From Mycobacterium kyorinense (GTDB lineage: Bacteria; Actinomycetota; Actinomycetes; Mycobacteriales; Mycobacteriaceae): a DNA stretch of 35,891 bases. Numbering within the stretch: position 1 is the stretch's first letter; the number at the start of each line of letters is the position of its first letter. The notes beneath the pieces were generated by a model. That model searched no databases. It was given only the letters and a program-made list of their open reading frames with translations, and was not told the origin of the DNA. Both the position numbers and the translations under genes were made by a program. Positions 1 through 7,870 of the stretch are shown here, one piece after another. The stretch is from contig NZ_LZKJ01000006.1 of the NCBI RefSeq assembly GCF_001672775.1, positions 1-35,891 of the forward strand, given 5' to 3'.

Positions 1-575
1 CATTCGGCGAGGCGCCGGGCTCGCAGGAGCCGGACACCGTAAGCCGTAAGGTCCACGATCCCGCCCCAGCTGCACCGCCCGCTGACTACGCCCCGCCACC
101 CGCGCCGGCCGCCGACAAGGCCCCACCACCCGCGTCGCCCGCCGACAAGGCCCCACGACCTGCGCCGCCCGCCGACAAGGCCCCACCACCTGCGCCGCCC
201 GCCGACAAGGCCCCGGAGAAAGCCGCAAAAAAGGCTGCTGCGAAGAAAGCGCCCGCCAAGGCGGCGAAAAAGCAAGCACCGGCCAAGAAGGCCGCCAAAA
301 AGGCACCAGCCAAGAAAGCGCCAGCCAAAAAGATACCCGCCAAAAAGGCGCAGCCCGGTGAAGCCAAGCGGGCCGACACCAACGGCCAGCTGACTGCTGG
401 CGCCAAAGAAGCCGCGGCGCAGGCGAAGTCGACTGTAGCCGCCGCAAAGAACCCGATGTCCGGGGAGCCAGCTGTGCCGCCGGCCCCTCGTTCGGCCGTT
501 CCGCTGGCGGTAGCTGTCGCGGTCAGCCTGCTGGCGCTGCTGCTGGTTCGCCAACTGCGTCGGCGCGGCAACTGA
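1..575 (+). CDS. hns: H-NS-like / histone-like nucleoid protein, C-terminal part (5' end outside window)
   Basis: The open frame enters from the left edge (codons start at base 3) and ends with TGA at 573-575, giving the last 190 residues. The visible part starts with a Pro/Ala region that includes four 10-residue repeats of the type [10 protein letters not shown] (84-203). A lysine-rich block of KKAPAK-type repeats follows (about 215-350), as in the DNA-binding tails of actinobacterial histone-like proteins. A spacer containing [20 protein letters not shown] comes next. The end is a hydrophobic membrane segment ([19 protein letters not shown]) with an RRRGN tail. This order matches the mycobacterial Hns protein (Rv3852 type), a membrane-anchored nucleoid protein, and rraA as next gene agrees with that locus. 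The Pro-Ala repeats are an expansion I do not recall in M. tuberculosis Hns. The start and total length cannot be given. Confidence 0.85.
   Translation, partial: FGEAPGSQEPDTVSRKVHDPAPAAPPADYAPPPAPAADKAPPPASPADKAPRPAPPADKAPPPAPPADKAPEKAAKKAAAKKAPAKAAKKQAPAKKAAKKAPAKKAPAKKIPAKKAQPGEAKRADTNGQLTAGAKEAAAQAKSTVAAAKNPMSGEPAVPPAPRSAVPLAVAVAVSLLALLLVRQLRRRGN
84..203 (+). repeat. 30-bp coding tandem repeat in hns (4 units)
   Basis: Four consecutive 30-base units begin at 84, 114, 144 and 174, and the first bases of a fifth (GACAAGGCCCC) occur at 204. Units 2-4 are nearly identical and unit 1 is more diverged (GACTAC instead of GACAAG). Each unit is 10 codons, reading about [10 protein letters not shown], so copy number can change without breaking the frame. 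Confidence 0.9.
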
Positions 576-577
576 CG

Positions 578-1072
578 GTGAGCGTGACATTTCGGCCCAC
601 CGCCGACCTGGTCGACGACATCGGGCCCGATGTCCGCAGCTGCGATACGCAGTTTCGCCAGTTCGGCGGCCGCACGAACTTCGCCGGACCGATCAGCACC
701 GTCCGCTGCTTCGAGGACAACGCGCTGTTGAAGTCGGTGCTCTCCGAACCGGGCGACGGCGGGGTGCTGGTGATTGACGGCGCAGCCTCGGTCCACTGTG
801 CGCTGGTCGGTGACCTGATCGCCGAGTTGGCCCGTTCCAACGGCTGGAGCGGGCTGGTCGTGCACGGCGCTGTTCGGGACGCGTCAGCGCTGCGCGGCAT
901 CGACATCGGCGTCAAGGCATTGGGTACCAATCCGCGCAAGAGCAGCAAGAGCGGCAGCGGCGAGCGCGACATCACGGTCGAGTTCGGCGGAGTGCGGTTC
1001 GTACCGGGTGACATGGCCTACAGCGACGACGACGGTATCGTCGTCGTCGCTGCGGTGTCGGAGACCGCCTAA
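578..1072 (+). CDS. rraA: RraA-like protein (regulator of RNase E activity A / demethylmenaquinone methyltransferase-like)
   Basis: This is a 164-residue protein of the RraA family. RraA is a small ring-forming protein that in E. coli binds and inhibits RNase E; older annotations called it menG. Family hallmarks seen are the N-terminal [13 protein letters not shown], the [16 protein letters not shown] segment, [24 protein letters not shown], the strongly conserved VVHGAVRD, and [15 protein letters not shown]. It ends with [14 protein letters not shown] plus a short extra tail. The GTG at 578 is chosen because it lies 2 bases after the hns stop and the protein then starts like its mycobacterial relatives; translation is probably coupled to hns. 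The 3' end is 5 bases from the convergent ethA stop. Length is slightly above the roughly 157 residues I recall for M. tuberculosis. Whether it acts on RNase E in mycobacteria cannot be told from sequence. Confidence 0.9.
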   Translation: MSVTFRPTADLVDDIGPDVRSCDTQFRQFGGRTNFAGPISTVRCFEDNALLKSVLSEPGDGGVLVIDGAASVHCALVGDLIAELARSNGWSGLVVHGAVRDASALRGIDIGVKALGTNPRKSSKSGSGERDITVEFGGVRFVPGDMAYSDDDGIVVVAAVSETA

Positions 1073-1077
1073 GCCTC

Positions 1078-2553
1078 TTAGGCCGACACCGCCACGGACG
1101 CAGGGTGTTTGGTGAACCGCAGTGCTTTCTCGTCCACCCTGCCGTACCGGATCAAGCGCATGTCGAGCAGGTAATTCTGCTTGAGCCGCCAGGGCGCCTG
1201 CGAACCCGACTTGGGCAGAAGGTGCATCGAACGCCGGAAGTAGCCCGGGGTGAAGTCCATGAACGGCAACTCGTCGACGCCGGCGCCCGGATGCTGCGGC
1301 TCCACGGTGTCAAAGCCCTTGGCGTCCATGTAGTTCAGCAAGCGGCAGACGAACTCGGAAACCAGGTCCGCTTTGAGCGTCCATGAGGCGTTCGTGTATC
1401 CGAACGTGATGGCGAAGTTCGGGATGCCCGAGAACATCAGGCCTTTGTACGTCATCAACGAGGTTAAGTCGATGGGCTTACCGTTTCTGGACGGCTGCAC
1501 TCCGCCCAGCAACTGCATGTTCAAGCCGGTAGCGGTGACAATGATGTCAGCCTCGAGTTCCTCACCGGAATTGAGCTTGATACCCGTCTCGGTGAAGCGG
1601 TCGATGGTGTCGGTGACAACGTCGGCCTTACCGTGCCGGATGGCGCGGAAAAAGTCGCCGTCGGGCGCCAGGCAGAGTCGCTCGTCCCAGACTTTGTACC
1701 GCGGGCCGAAGTGCTTCTCAACGTCGTAGCCTTCGGGCAAGCGGCGCTGCGCCATCGTCATCAGCAAGTTACGCATGAATTTCGGGAACCAGCGCGACAT
1801 TTGGTATTGGCCGGTGCTGAAGCCGATCGCCTTCCACCGGTTCACGAAGTGCGCAGCCCTGGCGGGTAGGAACTTGTTGGCCCGCACGGCGATTGGATCC
1901 ACGCCGGGGAGCGACCCGATGTAGGTCGGCGAGCGCTGCAGCATCGTCACATGTCCGGAACCCGAATTGACCAGGGCCGGAATGAGAGTCACCGCGGTGG
2001 CGCCGGAGCCGATCACGACGATCTTCTTGCCCGCATAGTCCAGATCCTCGGGCCAGTGTTGTGGATGGATGATGGTCCCCGCGAAGTCCTCGGAGCCCGG
2101 GAACGTCGGGGAGTAGCCCTCGTCGTAGTTGTAGTAGCCGCTGCAGGCGAAGACGAACGATGCGGTGATGCGTTTTTGCTGTCCGTCGTGGTCGACGGTC
2201 AGCGTCCACTGATTGTCGGCGTCAGACCAGTCTGCGCCGACGACGCGGTGACGGTATCGGATGTGCTTGTCGATGCCGTTCTCGGTGGCGGCCTCGTTGA
2301 TGTAGTTCCAAATCGAGGCCCCGTCGGCGATGGACTTGGCCGACCGCCACGGCTTGAACCGGAAGCCGAGGGTGAACATGTCGGAGTCGGATCGGATACC
2401 GGGGTACTTGAAGAGGTCCCAGGTGCCGCCGAGATTCTCGCGGCGTTCCAAGATCGCATAACTCTTCGACGGGCAGCGTTCCTGCAGGTGCCAGGCCGCA
2501 CTGATGCCGGAAATGCCGGCTCCGACGATGACAACGTCGAGGTGTTCGGTCAT
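1078..2553 (-). CDS. ethA: FAD-dependent Baeyer-Villiger monooxygenase EthA
   Basis: This is a 491-residue flavin monooxygenase. Near the N-terminus is the FAD dinucleotide-binding motif VVIVGAGISGISAAWHL. The Baeyer-Villiger fingerprint FxGxxxHxxxWP is present as FAGTIIHPQHWP and is followed by the NADPH-binding Rossmann motif VVIGSGATAVTLIP. Length matches M. tuberculosis EthA (about 489). EthA oxidises ketones and activates thioamide prodrugs such as ethionamide; its natural substrate is thought to be cell-envelope related. It is divergent from ethR with 76 bases between start codons. The ATG at 2551-2553 follows a TANNNT box on the minus strand (TACCGT, 2560-2565) by only 6 bases, so a leaderless transcript is likely. 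The EthR operator lies immediately behind that box. Assignment as ethA rests on both the protein and the ethR neighbour. Confidence 0.93.
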   Translation of the reverse strand: MTEHLDVVIVGAGISGISAAWHLQERCPSKSYAILERRENLGGTWDLFKYPGIRSDSDMFTLGFRFKPWRSAKSIADGASIWNYINEAATENGIDKHIRYRHRVVGADWSDADNQWTLTVDHDGQQKRITASFVFACSGYYNYDEGYSPTFPGSEDFAGTIIHPQHWPEDLDYAGKKIVVIGSGATAVTLIPALVNSGSGHVTMLQRSPTYIGSLPGVDPIAVRANKFLPARAAHFVNRWKAIGFSTGQYQMSRWFPKFMRNLLMTMAQRRLPEGYDVEKHFGPRYKVWDERLCLAPDGDFFRAIRHGKADVVTDTIDRFTETGIKLNSGEELEADIIVTATGLNMQLLGGVQPSRNGKPIDLTSLMTYKGLMFSGIPNFAITFGYTNASWTLKADLVSEFVCRLLNYMDAKGFDTVEPQHPGAGVDELPFMDFTPGYFRRSMHLLPKSGSQAPWRLKQNYLLDMRLIRYGRVDEKALRFTKHPASVAVSA

Positions 2554-2559
2554 GGCGCC

Positions 2560-2622
2560 ACGGTATCAACACAGTGTTGAGTGAGTCAACAGACTGTTGA
2601 AACTCTCAACACCATGTAAAGT
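2560..2622. promoter_or_regulatory. ethA-ethR divergent promoters and EthR operator
   Basis: Between the two genes lie three copies of a dyad at an exact 20-base period. They are TCAACACAGTGTTGA (2566-2580), TCAACAGACTGTTGA (2586-2600) and a weaker third copy TCAACACCATGTAAA (2606-2620). The first two have perfect 6-base arms (TCAACA/TGTTGA) around 3 bases; the third keeps the left arm and 4 of 6 bases of the right. They sit between candidate -10 boxes TACCGT (minus strand, 2560-2565, for ethA) and TAAAGT (plus strand, 2617-2622, for ethR). EthR is known to bind this intergenic region cooperatively as a multimer and repress ethA. The regular spacing gives a direct structural reason for that. 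Confidence 0.85.
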
Positions 2623-2629
2623 GATCGAC

Positions 2630-3271
2630 GTGGCCACCCCCAGTACTACCCGCGCAGTCCGCGGCCGTCGCTCGACGCGTCCGTCGGGCGACGAGCGTGA
2701 GCAGGCCATTCTGGCGACTGCCGTGCGGCTGCTTCAGGAGCGGCCATTCGCCGACATCTCCGTCGATGACCTGGCCAAGGGCGCAGGACTGTCCCGCCCG
2801 ACCTTTTACTTCTACTTCCGGTCCAAAGAGGCAGTGCTGGTGTCGTTGCTGGAACCGCTGATCGCGCGGGCCGACGCCGAGTTCGACGGCGCTGTGCAGC
2901 GACTACCCGCCGACCCGCGTCGGGTCTGGCGCAGCGGCATCAAAGCCTTCTTCACCGCATTCGCGTCGCATCCGGCGGTAGCCCGGGCCGGGACGGATGC
3001 GCTGGCCACGAGCGCCGAAATCCGCAGCGTGTGGTCGGGCTTCATGCAGAAGTGGATCGACCAGACCGCGGCGATGATCAAAGCCGAACGAGCGCGCGGC
3101 GCGGCTCCGGAGACGATCTCGGCGAGCGATTTGGCGACGTCACTCAACCAGATGAACGAACGCACGATGATGGCGGCGCTGTCCGCCGAGCAGCCCGCGG
3201 TCCCCGAAGAGTGCCTGGTCGACACCCTTGCCCACATTTGGGTCAGCAGCATCTACGGGGAACCCAGCTAG
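2630..3271 (+). CDS. ethR: TetR-family repressor EthR
   Basis: This is a 213-residue TetR-family regulator. The N-terminal helix-turn-helix is seen in AILATAVRLLQERPFADISV, DDLAKGAGLSRPTFYFYFR and SKEAVL. The C-terminal ligand domain keeps EthR-like segments such as FMQKWID, LATSLNQMNERTMMAAL and VDTLAHIWVSSIYGE. EthR represses ethA and is released by lipophilic ligands. The GTG at 2630 is preferred over an upstream TTG at 2597: the protein then starts like M. tuberculosis EthR, and the GTG lies 7 bases after the -10-like TAAAGT, as in leaderless mycobacterial mRNAs. The TTG at 2597 falls inside the operator. dinB begins 14 bases downstream on the same strand and may be co-transcribed. Confidence 0.93.
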   Translation: MATPSTTRAVRGRRSTRPSGDEREQAILATAVRLLQERPFADISVDDLAKGAGLSRPTFYFYFRSKEAVLVSLLEPLIARADAEFDGAVQRLPADPRRVWRSGIKAFFTAFASHPAVARAGTDALATSAEIRSVWSGFMQKWIDQTAAMIKAERARGAAPETISASDLATSLNQMNERTMMAALSAEQPAVPEECLVDTLAHIWVSSIYGEPS

Positions 3272-3285
3272 CCCGTCGGTGTCGG

Positions 3286-4518
3286 ATGCGAACATATGTG
3301 TTCGTGCGGTGCTTGTCCGGTCAAACAGCCGAGATCCTGCACGCCGACCTGGACTCGTTCTACGCATCCGTCGAGCAGCGCGACGATCCGGCGTTGCGTG
3401 GCCGGCCGGTGATCGTCGGCGGCGGTGTGGTGCTGGCTGCCAGCTACGAGGCCAAGGCCTACGGCGTGCGCACCGCGATGAGCGGTGCGCAAGCGCGGCG
3501 GATGTGCCCGCACGCAGTCGTCGTGCCACCACGGATGCGGGCGTACATGCAGGCCAGCGACGCCGTGTTCGAGGTGTTCCGTGACACCACGCCTCTGGTA
3601 GAGCCGATCTCAGTAGACGAGGCGTTCTTGGATGTATCTGGGCTGCACCGGGTTTCGGGCGCGCCGGTGCAGATCGCGGCGCAGCTGCGTGTCGATGTGC
3701 GTAATCGGGTTGGGCTGCCGATTACCGTCGGTATCGCCCGGACCAAGTTTTTGGCGAAGGTCGCCAGCCGCGAGGCCAAACCCGACGGATTGCTGCTGGT
3801 GCCGCCTGAGCAGGAACTCGCATTTCTGCATCCGTTGCCGATCCGCCGGCTGTGGGGGGTGGGCGCCAAGACCGCCGAGAAACTCCGCGCGCACGGGATC
3901 GAAACAGTAGCGGATGTCGCCGAACTCAGCGGCTCCATGTTGGGGTCACTGGTGGGCGAGGCGATGGGCCGCCAGCTGTATGCGCTGTCGCACAACATCG
4001 ACCGTCGTCGGGTGTCGCCCGGTGTGCGCCGACGGTCGATGGGTGCCCAACGCGCACTTGGGCGCGCTGGCAATTCGATGTCGTCAGGGGAACTCGACGC
4101 GGTGGTGATCACTCTGATCGAGCGGATCACCGGTCGCATGCGGGCAGCGGGGCGCACGGGACGAACTGTCGTGCTGCGGCTGCGATTTGACGACTTCGGC
4201 CGGGCCACTCGGTCGCACACGTTGCCGTGGGCAACGTCATCGACGTCAGCCGTCCTTGCCGCCGCTCGCGGTCTGGTCGCATCGGCGGCGCCGTTGATCG
4301 CCGAGCGCGGACTGACGATGGTGGGATTTGCTGTGTCGGAGATCGACCGCAGCGGTGCCGAGCAATTGATGCTGCCGTTCGCTGCGGGTGGGGTGGGATC
4401 GCCGGCCCTCGAAGCAGCCGTCGACCGGGTGCGTAGCCGCTACGGCAGGGCGGCGCTGACTCGCGGTGTTTTGGTCGGCCGCGATCCTGGCCTTGAAATG
4501 CCGCATCTGCCCGATTGA
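3286..4518 (+). CDS. dinB: DNA polymerase IV, Y-family (DinB)
   Basis: This is a 410-residue Y-family translesion polymerase. The first catalytic motif is HADLDSFYASVE (D21 and D23; the F25/Y26 pair is the sugar steric-gate region). The second is SVDEAFLD (D111, E112). Between them is YEAKAYGVRTAMSG. The thumb HhH region (LWGVGAKTAEKLRAHGIETV) and the little-finger domain follow. Near residue 360 is QLMLPF, a good QxxLPF-type beta-clamp binding motif. The ATG at 3286 begins 14 bases after ethR; GTG codons at 3298 and 3304 are possible alternatives. DinB polymerases extend across lesions and mismatches with low fidelity. Several dinB paralogues exist in mycobacteria; the one beside ethR corresponds, as I recall, to the copy called dinB3 in M. 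smegmatis and is not at this locus in M. tuberculosis. Confidence 0.92.
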   Translation: MRTYVFVRCLSGQTAEILHADLDSFYASVEQRDDPALRGRPVIVGGGVVLAASYEAKAYGVRTAMSGAQARRMCPHAVVVPPRMRAYMQASDAVFEVFRDTTPLVEPISVDEAFLDVSGLHRVSGAPVQIAAQLRVDVRNRVGLPITVGIARTKFLAKVASREAKPDGLLLVPPEQELAFLHPLPIRRLWGVGAKTAEKLRAHGIETVADVAELSGSMLGSLVGEAMGRQLYALSHNIDRRRVSPGVRRRSMGAQRALGRAGNSMSSGELDAVVITLIERITGRMRAAGRTGRTVVLRLRFDDFGRATRSHTLPWATSSTSAVLAAARGLVASAAPLIAERGLTMVGFAVSEIDRSGAEQLMLPFAAGGVGSPALEAAVDRVRSRYGRAALTRGVLVGRDPGLEMPHLPD

Positions 4519-4524
4519 GGCGAT

Positions 4525-5046
4525 CTACAGCTGCACAGCTGTCGACACGTCGGGTTCGTCACCCAGCCCGCGGTACTCGTTACCAATGGTGCGGATGCGC
4601 GCACCGATCGCGCTGAGATCGCCGTTGGTCTGTTGGACGACGTCGGCCACATCGCCAATCCCTTTGCGCACGATCGGTATTAGCGTCTGCTCACGATCCA
4701 CGCCGGGCGGCACCGCCGACGCGGCATCGTGCACCCATTGCTTGACCTCATCCAAGTTGCGTCTGCCGGCAGCCACTGCCGCCGCCGAGCGATCAATCTC
4801 GGTGCCGAGCCGCTGATCGAGCTCTGCCATTCGCCTCAGCGTCCATCCCTGCTTGCTGTTGGCTTCCGCGTAGGAATCGGCGGTTGTGCCAGTCCACCGC
4901 GCGCCCGGCGCGGCCGATTCGACCCGACTTTGCGCCTGTCGCAGGTGATCGCTGCGATCAAATGCAGCACCGTCTTGGGGGGTGCCGTCCCCCAGCGTCG
5001 AGCGCGCATGGGACCACGTCACCATGAAGGCATCGAGCGCTCCCAC
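4525..5046 (-). CDS. Small WxG-motif protein resembling EspA/EspE-type ESX-associated N-terminal domains
   Basis: This is a 173-residue, mostly helical, soluble protein with no signal peptide. Residues about 45-65 read ESAAPGARWTGTTADSYAEA, where WTG fits the WxG turn between two helices seen in ESX-secreted proteins and in EspA/EspE N-termini. A long helical stretch follows (LRRMAELDQRLGTEIDRSAAAVAAGRR is typical), then a conserved-looking PPGVDREQTLIPIVRKG. The start is GTG at 5044-5046, preceded on the minus strand by AAAGGGGGT, a good ribosome binding site. It converges on dinB with 6 bases between stops. The gene at 8749-10185 also carries a WxG N-terminus, so this stretch may encode ESX substrates or partners. 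That role is inference; I do not recognise a characterised orthologue. Confidence 0.7.
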   Translation of the reverse strand: MGALDAFMVTWSHARSTLGDGTPQDGAAFDRSDHLRQAQSRVESAAPGARWTGTTADSYAEANSKQGWTLRRMAELDQRLGTEIDRSAAAVAAGRRNLDEVKQWVHDAASAVPPGVDREQTLIPIVRKGIGDVADVVQQTNGDLSAIGARIRTIGNEYRGLGDEPDVSTAVQL

Positions 5047-5311
5047 CCCGATACCCCCTTTCTGCGACGTAGACCCGGGATCAGTCTAAGGGGCCGCAGG
5101 TCGGGTCCTTGCCGGTATTTTTGCGCAGCCGACCGAGGAGCATTTCAAATCAGCTGGGCCAATGCGCTTTCGCGCCGCCGGCTACACCCCGGGGATACCG
5201 CGCAGGGCGCCGCCTCGTTCGATTCGCCGGTAGAAGTACTCAGCGAACACCACGGCGAGACACAGCGTGGATGAAGTCCCCTTGAGCGAAGTGAGTGGAA
5301 AAGTTCTAATC

Positions 5312-6751
5312 ATGACGCGGAATAACGCAGTCTCGCCTGCTCCGGAACGGCGCCGTCGATGGCCGATCGTGCTGGTTACCGTCGCTATTGCTACGGTCGT
5401 GGTTGTTGCGGCCACGGGCCTAATCGTGTGGTGGCAGCGCGATCCCGACGCCGGCGCTCGCCGTGCCTGGCAACCGCCGACACAGACATTTTTGGCAGCA
5501 TCGATGCGCGTGCAGCCCGTCCCAGGCTGGCGAACGAGTGTCACCGATCTCGGCTTGCCCCCTTCCGCGCCCGGTGTCCCTGCCCATAGCAGGATCGCCA
5601 CCGACGACGACCCGTTTCACTCCTTCCCATTCGTCGGAAATTTAGGCGACGACGCATATTTCATCGCCAAAAGCGCAGGCCCACCTGACCCGCAATGGTG
5701 GTTGGTCGGTATCGATGTGCGCGATGGGCGCCGTTTGTTCCCGCCGGTGCGACTGTCTGCTGAGATGCCGCGACCCGAGTGTTTCCTCAACGGGCCCGAC
5801 GCCGTGTTGTGCTTACGGGGCACAGTCAACGACGTCACCGCCTGGGTGATCGACGCTCACACCGGTCACGTGACGTACACCGGCCCGAGCAGCCTTAGAA
5901 CGTATCCCGCGAAACTCACTGTCCATCAGATTGGCATTTACGCTGTCGCCACGACCGAGAATCAAGGCGTTTACGGTATCGGGTCACACGCCGAGACCAC
6001 CTGGTTCGTCCCCGGTAGCGGACACGTCGACCAGATGTATCCGCCTCAACGTGACACCGCACCTCGGACGCTCGCCACGCAGGCCGCGGCCGGTCGCGGA
6101 GTTGATCGGACGGTGGTTTTCTCACTCAATGATGGCACCGTCATCAAGCCAAAGTTGGCCGATGATGCCGAGCAACAAATGACCGTCCTCTATCCGGGCG
6201 GATTCGCCGCGGAAATCCGTGTAGGGCAGGAACTTTCGCGGGTCGAGTTCTTCGATGACACCGGCACGCGGACCAGCCAGAAGAGTATAAAGGGCAGTTT
6301 CTTCAACCTCATAGATCAGCCGGACCTGCCGGTCATCTCGTTCATGAATGACTGGGCGGTCTACAGCGTCGACGGTGACAGGTTGCTGAGACTTTCCGGC
6401 GACGGACCGGGAGAGCCGCGCCTGATCGGAACCAAGTTCTTCTTTGCGGAGTCCGAAGGCATTGCCGGTTCACACTGGCGGCAATACGATTTGCAAACGG
6501 GTGCAGAGGGCAAGTCCTGCGCCTACAACTTGAGCTACTACATCGGCACCGACGGCACAGTGGCCGTGGTCGAAATGGGTAACCCCAACGTCGGGCGCTT
6601 GACGGAAGCGTATGACCTGGCGACCTGCGACACCTTGTGGACAGTCAGATCCGCGATCGGATCATTTCGTCAGGTATGGCGGATCAACACCACCTTGGTC
6701 CAATTGTCCGACGACGGCACCGAACTCGTGTCTCTGGTCGCGCCGGGCTAG
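5312..6751 (+). CDS. Membrane-anchored beta-propeller-like protein, function unknown
   Basis: This is a 479-residue protein. Residues about 1-17 are basic and cytoplasmic (PERRRRW). A single transmembrane segment follows (PIVLVTVAIATVVVVAATGLI), then an exported domain of about 430 residues. The exported part has recurring PQQ/WD-type beta-propeller phrases: WWLVGIDVRDGRRLFPP, VTAWVIDAHTGHVTYTG, QYDLQTGAEGKSCAYN and AYDLATCDTLWTV. There are few cysteines, which may pair. I chose ATG 5312 because the hydrophobic anchor then lies near the N-terminus; an in-frame GTG at 5267 would add 15 residues. Neither has a strong ribosome binding site. The gene is divergent from the WxG gene at 4525-5046 and converges on the PHP gene with 6 bases between stops. 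The likely role is a surface protein facing the periplasm; no substrate or reaction can be stated. Confidence 0.75.
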   Translation: MTRNNAVSPAPERRRRWPIVLVTVAIATVVVVAATGLIVWWQRDPDAGARRAWQPPTQTFLAASMRVQPVPGWRTSVTDLGLPPSAPGVPAHSRIATDDDPFHSFPFVGNLGDDAYFIAKSAGPPDPQWWLVGIDVRDGRRLFPPVRLSAEMPRPECFLNGPDAVLCLRGTVNDVTAWVIDAHTGHVTYTGPSSLRTYPAKLTVHQIGIYAVATTENQGVYGIGSHAETTWFVPGSGHVDQMYPPQRDTAPRTLATQAAAGRGVDRTVVFSLNDGTVIKPKLADDAEQQMTVLYPGGFAAEIRVGQELSRVEFFDDTGTRTSQKSIKGSFFNLIDQPDLPVISFMNDWAVYSVDGDRLLRLSGDGPGEPRLIGTKFFFAESEGIAGSHWRQYDLQTGAEGKSCAYNLSYYIGTDGTVAVVEMGNPNVGRLTEAYDLATCDTLWTVRSAIGSFRQVWRINTTLVQLSDDGTELVSLVAPG

Positions 6752-6757
6752 ACGTCC

Positions 6758-7762
6758 CTACGACGCCGACCATGCCAGCAGCTTGTCGACGGGCCAGGTG
6801 TTGACGATCCGGTCGACGGGGACGCCGGCATCCAGCGCCCGTTGTGCGCCGTAGCCGAGGAAATCGAGTTGGCCCGGTGCGTGGGCGTCGGTGTCGATAC
6901 TGAAATCACAACCGATCTCCAATGCGAGACTCAGCAGCCGGCTTGGTGGGTCACGCCGTTCTGGCCGGGAGTTGATCTCCACGGCGGTGCCGTGCTCGCG
7001 GCAGGCGGTGAACACCGCCTCGGCGTCGAACTTCGACTCCGGTCGGATGCCGCGGTTGCCGGCGACCAGCCGCCCGGTGCAGTGACCGAGCACGTCGGCA
7101 TGCTCGTTGGCGACGGCCGCGAGCATTCGGCGGGTCATCGACGGCGAATCCATCGACAGCTTCGAGTGCACACTGGCCACCACGACATCGAGGCGTTCCA
7201 GCAGTTCAGGTTCCTGGTCCAGACTGCCGTCGTCGAGGATGTCGACCTCGATACCGGTCAGGATGCGCATCGGCGCGAACTGCTCACGCAGCCCGTCGAT
7301 GACATCGAGCTGACGGCGCAGACGATCCGGCGACAATCCGTTGGCGATGGTCAGTCGCGGCGAATGGTCGGTCAGCGCGCAGTATTCATGCCCCAGCGCC
7401 GCCGCAGTGGCCATCATCTCCTCGATCGGCGCCGAGCCGTCTGACCAGTTCGAATGCAGATGCAGATCACCGCGCAATGCGGCGCGAATGTCGCCTCCGC
7501 CGAGGTCTTTTGCACCAGAACGCAATTCGACCAGATAATCGGGTTCGCGTCCTGACCAGGCCTGATCGATCACCTTGGCCGTCTTCGGCCCGATCCCTGG
7601 CAGCGACTGCCAGCTATTGGCCTGGCCGTGACGCTCCCGCTCGGCATCGTCAAGCGCCTCGACAATGTCGGCGGCATTGCGGTAGGCCATGACGCGGCGG
7701 GGCTCCTCGCGCGCCCGGTCTTTGTAGTAGGCGATCTCACGCAGCGCGGCTACCGGATCCAT
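6758..7762 (-). CDS. PHP-domain metallohydrolase with N-terminal HhH (PolX-like without polymerase domain)
   Basis: This is a 334-residue protein. Residues about 1-70 form a Pol-beta-type helical 8-kDa-like region with a helix-hairpin-helix (WQSLPGIGPKTAKVIDQAW). Residues about 97-330 form the PHP domain. PHP metal ligands are visible: GDLHLHSNWSDGS (H101, H103), CALTDHSPRL, ILTGIEVDIL, VVVASVHSKL, DVLGHCTGRL and FSIDTDAHAPGQL. In bacterial PolX enzymes such a PHP domain follows the polymerase; here the polymerase catalytic part is missing. PHP domains hydrolyse phosphoesters with two or three bound metals and often act in DNA repair. It matches the conserved mycobacterial gene that follows ethR in M. 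tuberculosis (Rv3856c). Here dinB and two accessory genes separate them. Confidence 0.88.
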   Translation of the reverse strand: MDPVAALREIAYYKDRAREEPRRVMAYRNAADIVEALDDAERERHGQANSWQSLPGIGPKTAKVIDQAWSGREPDYLVELRSGAKDLGGGDIRAALRGDLHLHSNWSDGSAPIEEMMATAAALGHEYCALTDHSPRLTIANGLSPDRLRRQLDVIDGLREQFAPMRILTGIEVDILDDGSLDQEPELLERLDVVVASVHSKLSMDSPSMTRRMLAAVANEHADVLGHCTGRLVAGNRGIRPESKFDAEAVFTACREHGTAVEINSRPERRDPPSRLLSLALEIGCDFSIDTDAHAPGQLDFLGYGAQRALDAGVPVDRIVNTWPVDKLLAWSAS

Positions 7763-7870
7763 AACACCAGTGTGCCCCGAGCGGCTACGACGCGAACTGC
7801 GCCGCGACGAACTTCCCGCTCGCGCTGGCCAGCCGCGCGGTCACCGGCCCAGGAGGACTACGGTCGGCTC

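Noticed and set aside
86..865. Antisense 259-residue frame over hns and rraA
   Set aside because: It is the shadow of the repetitive hns coding strand and of rraA; it runs through a conserved gene on the other strand.
3140..4220. Several long antisense frames across dinB
   Set aside because: High-GC third-position bias opens shadow frames; the plus-strand frame has all Y-polymerase motifs.
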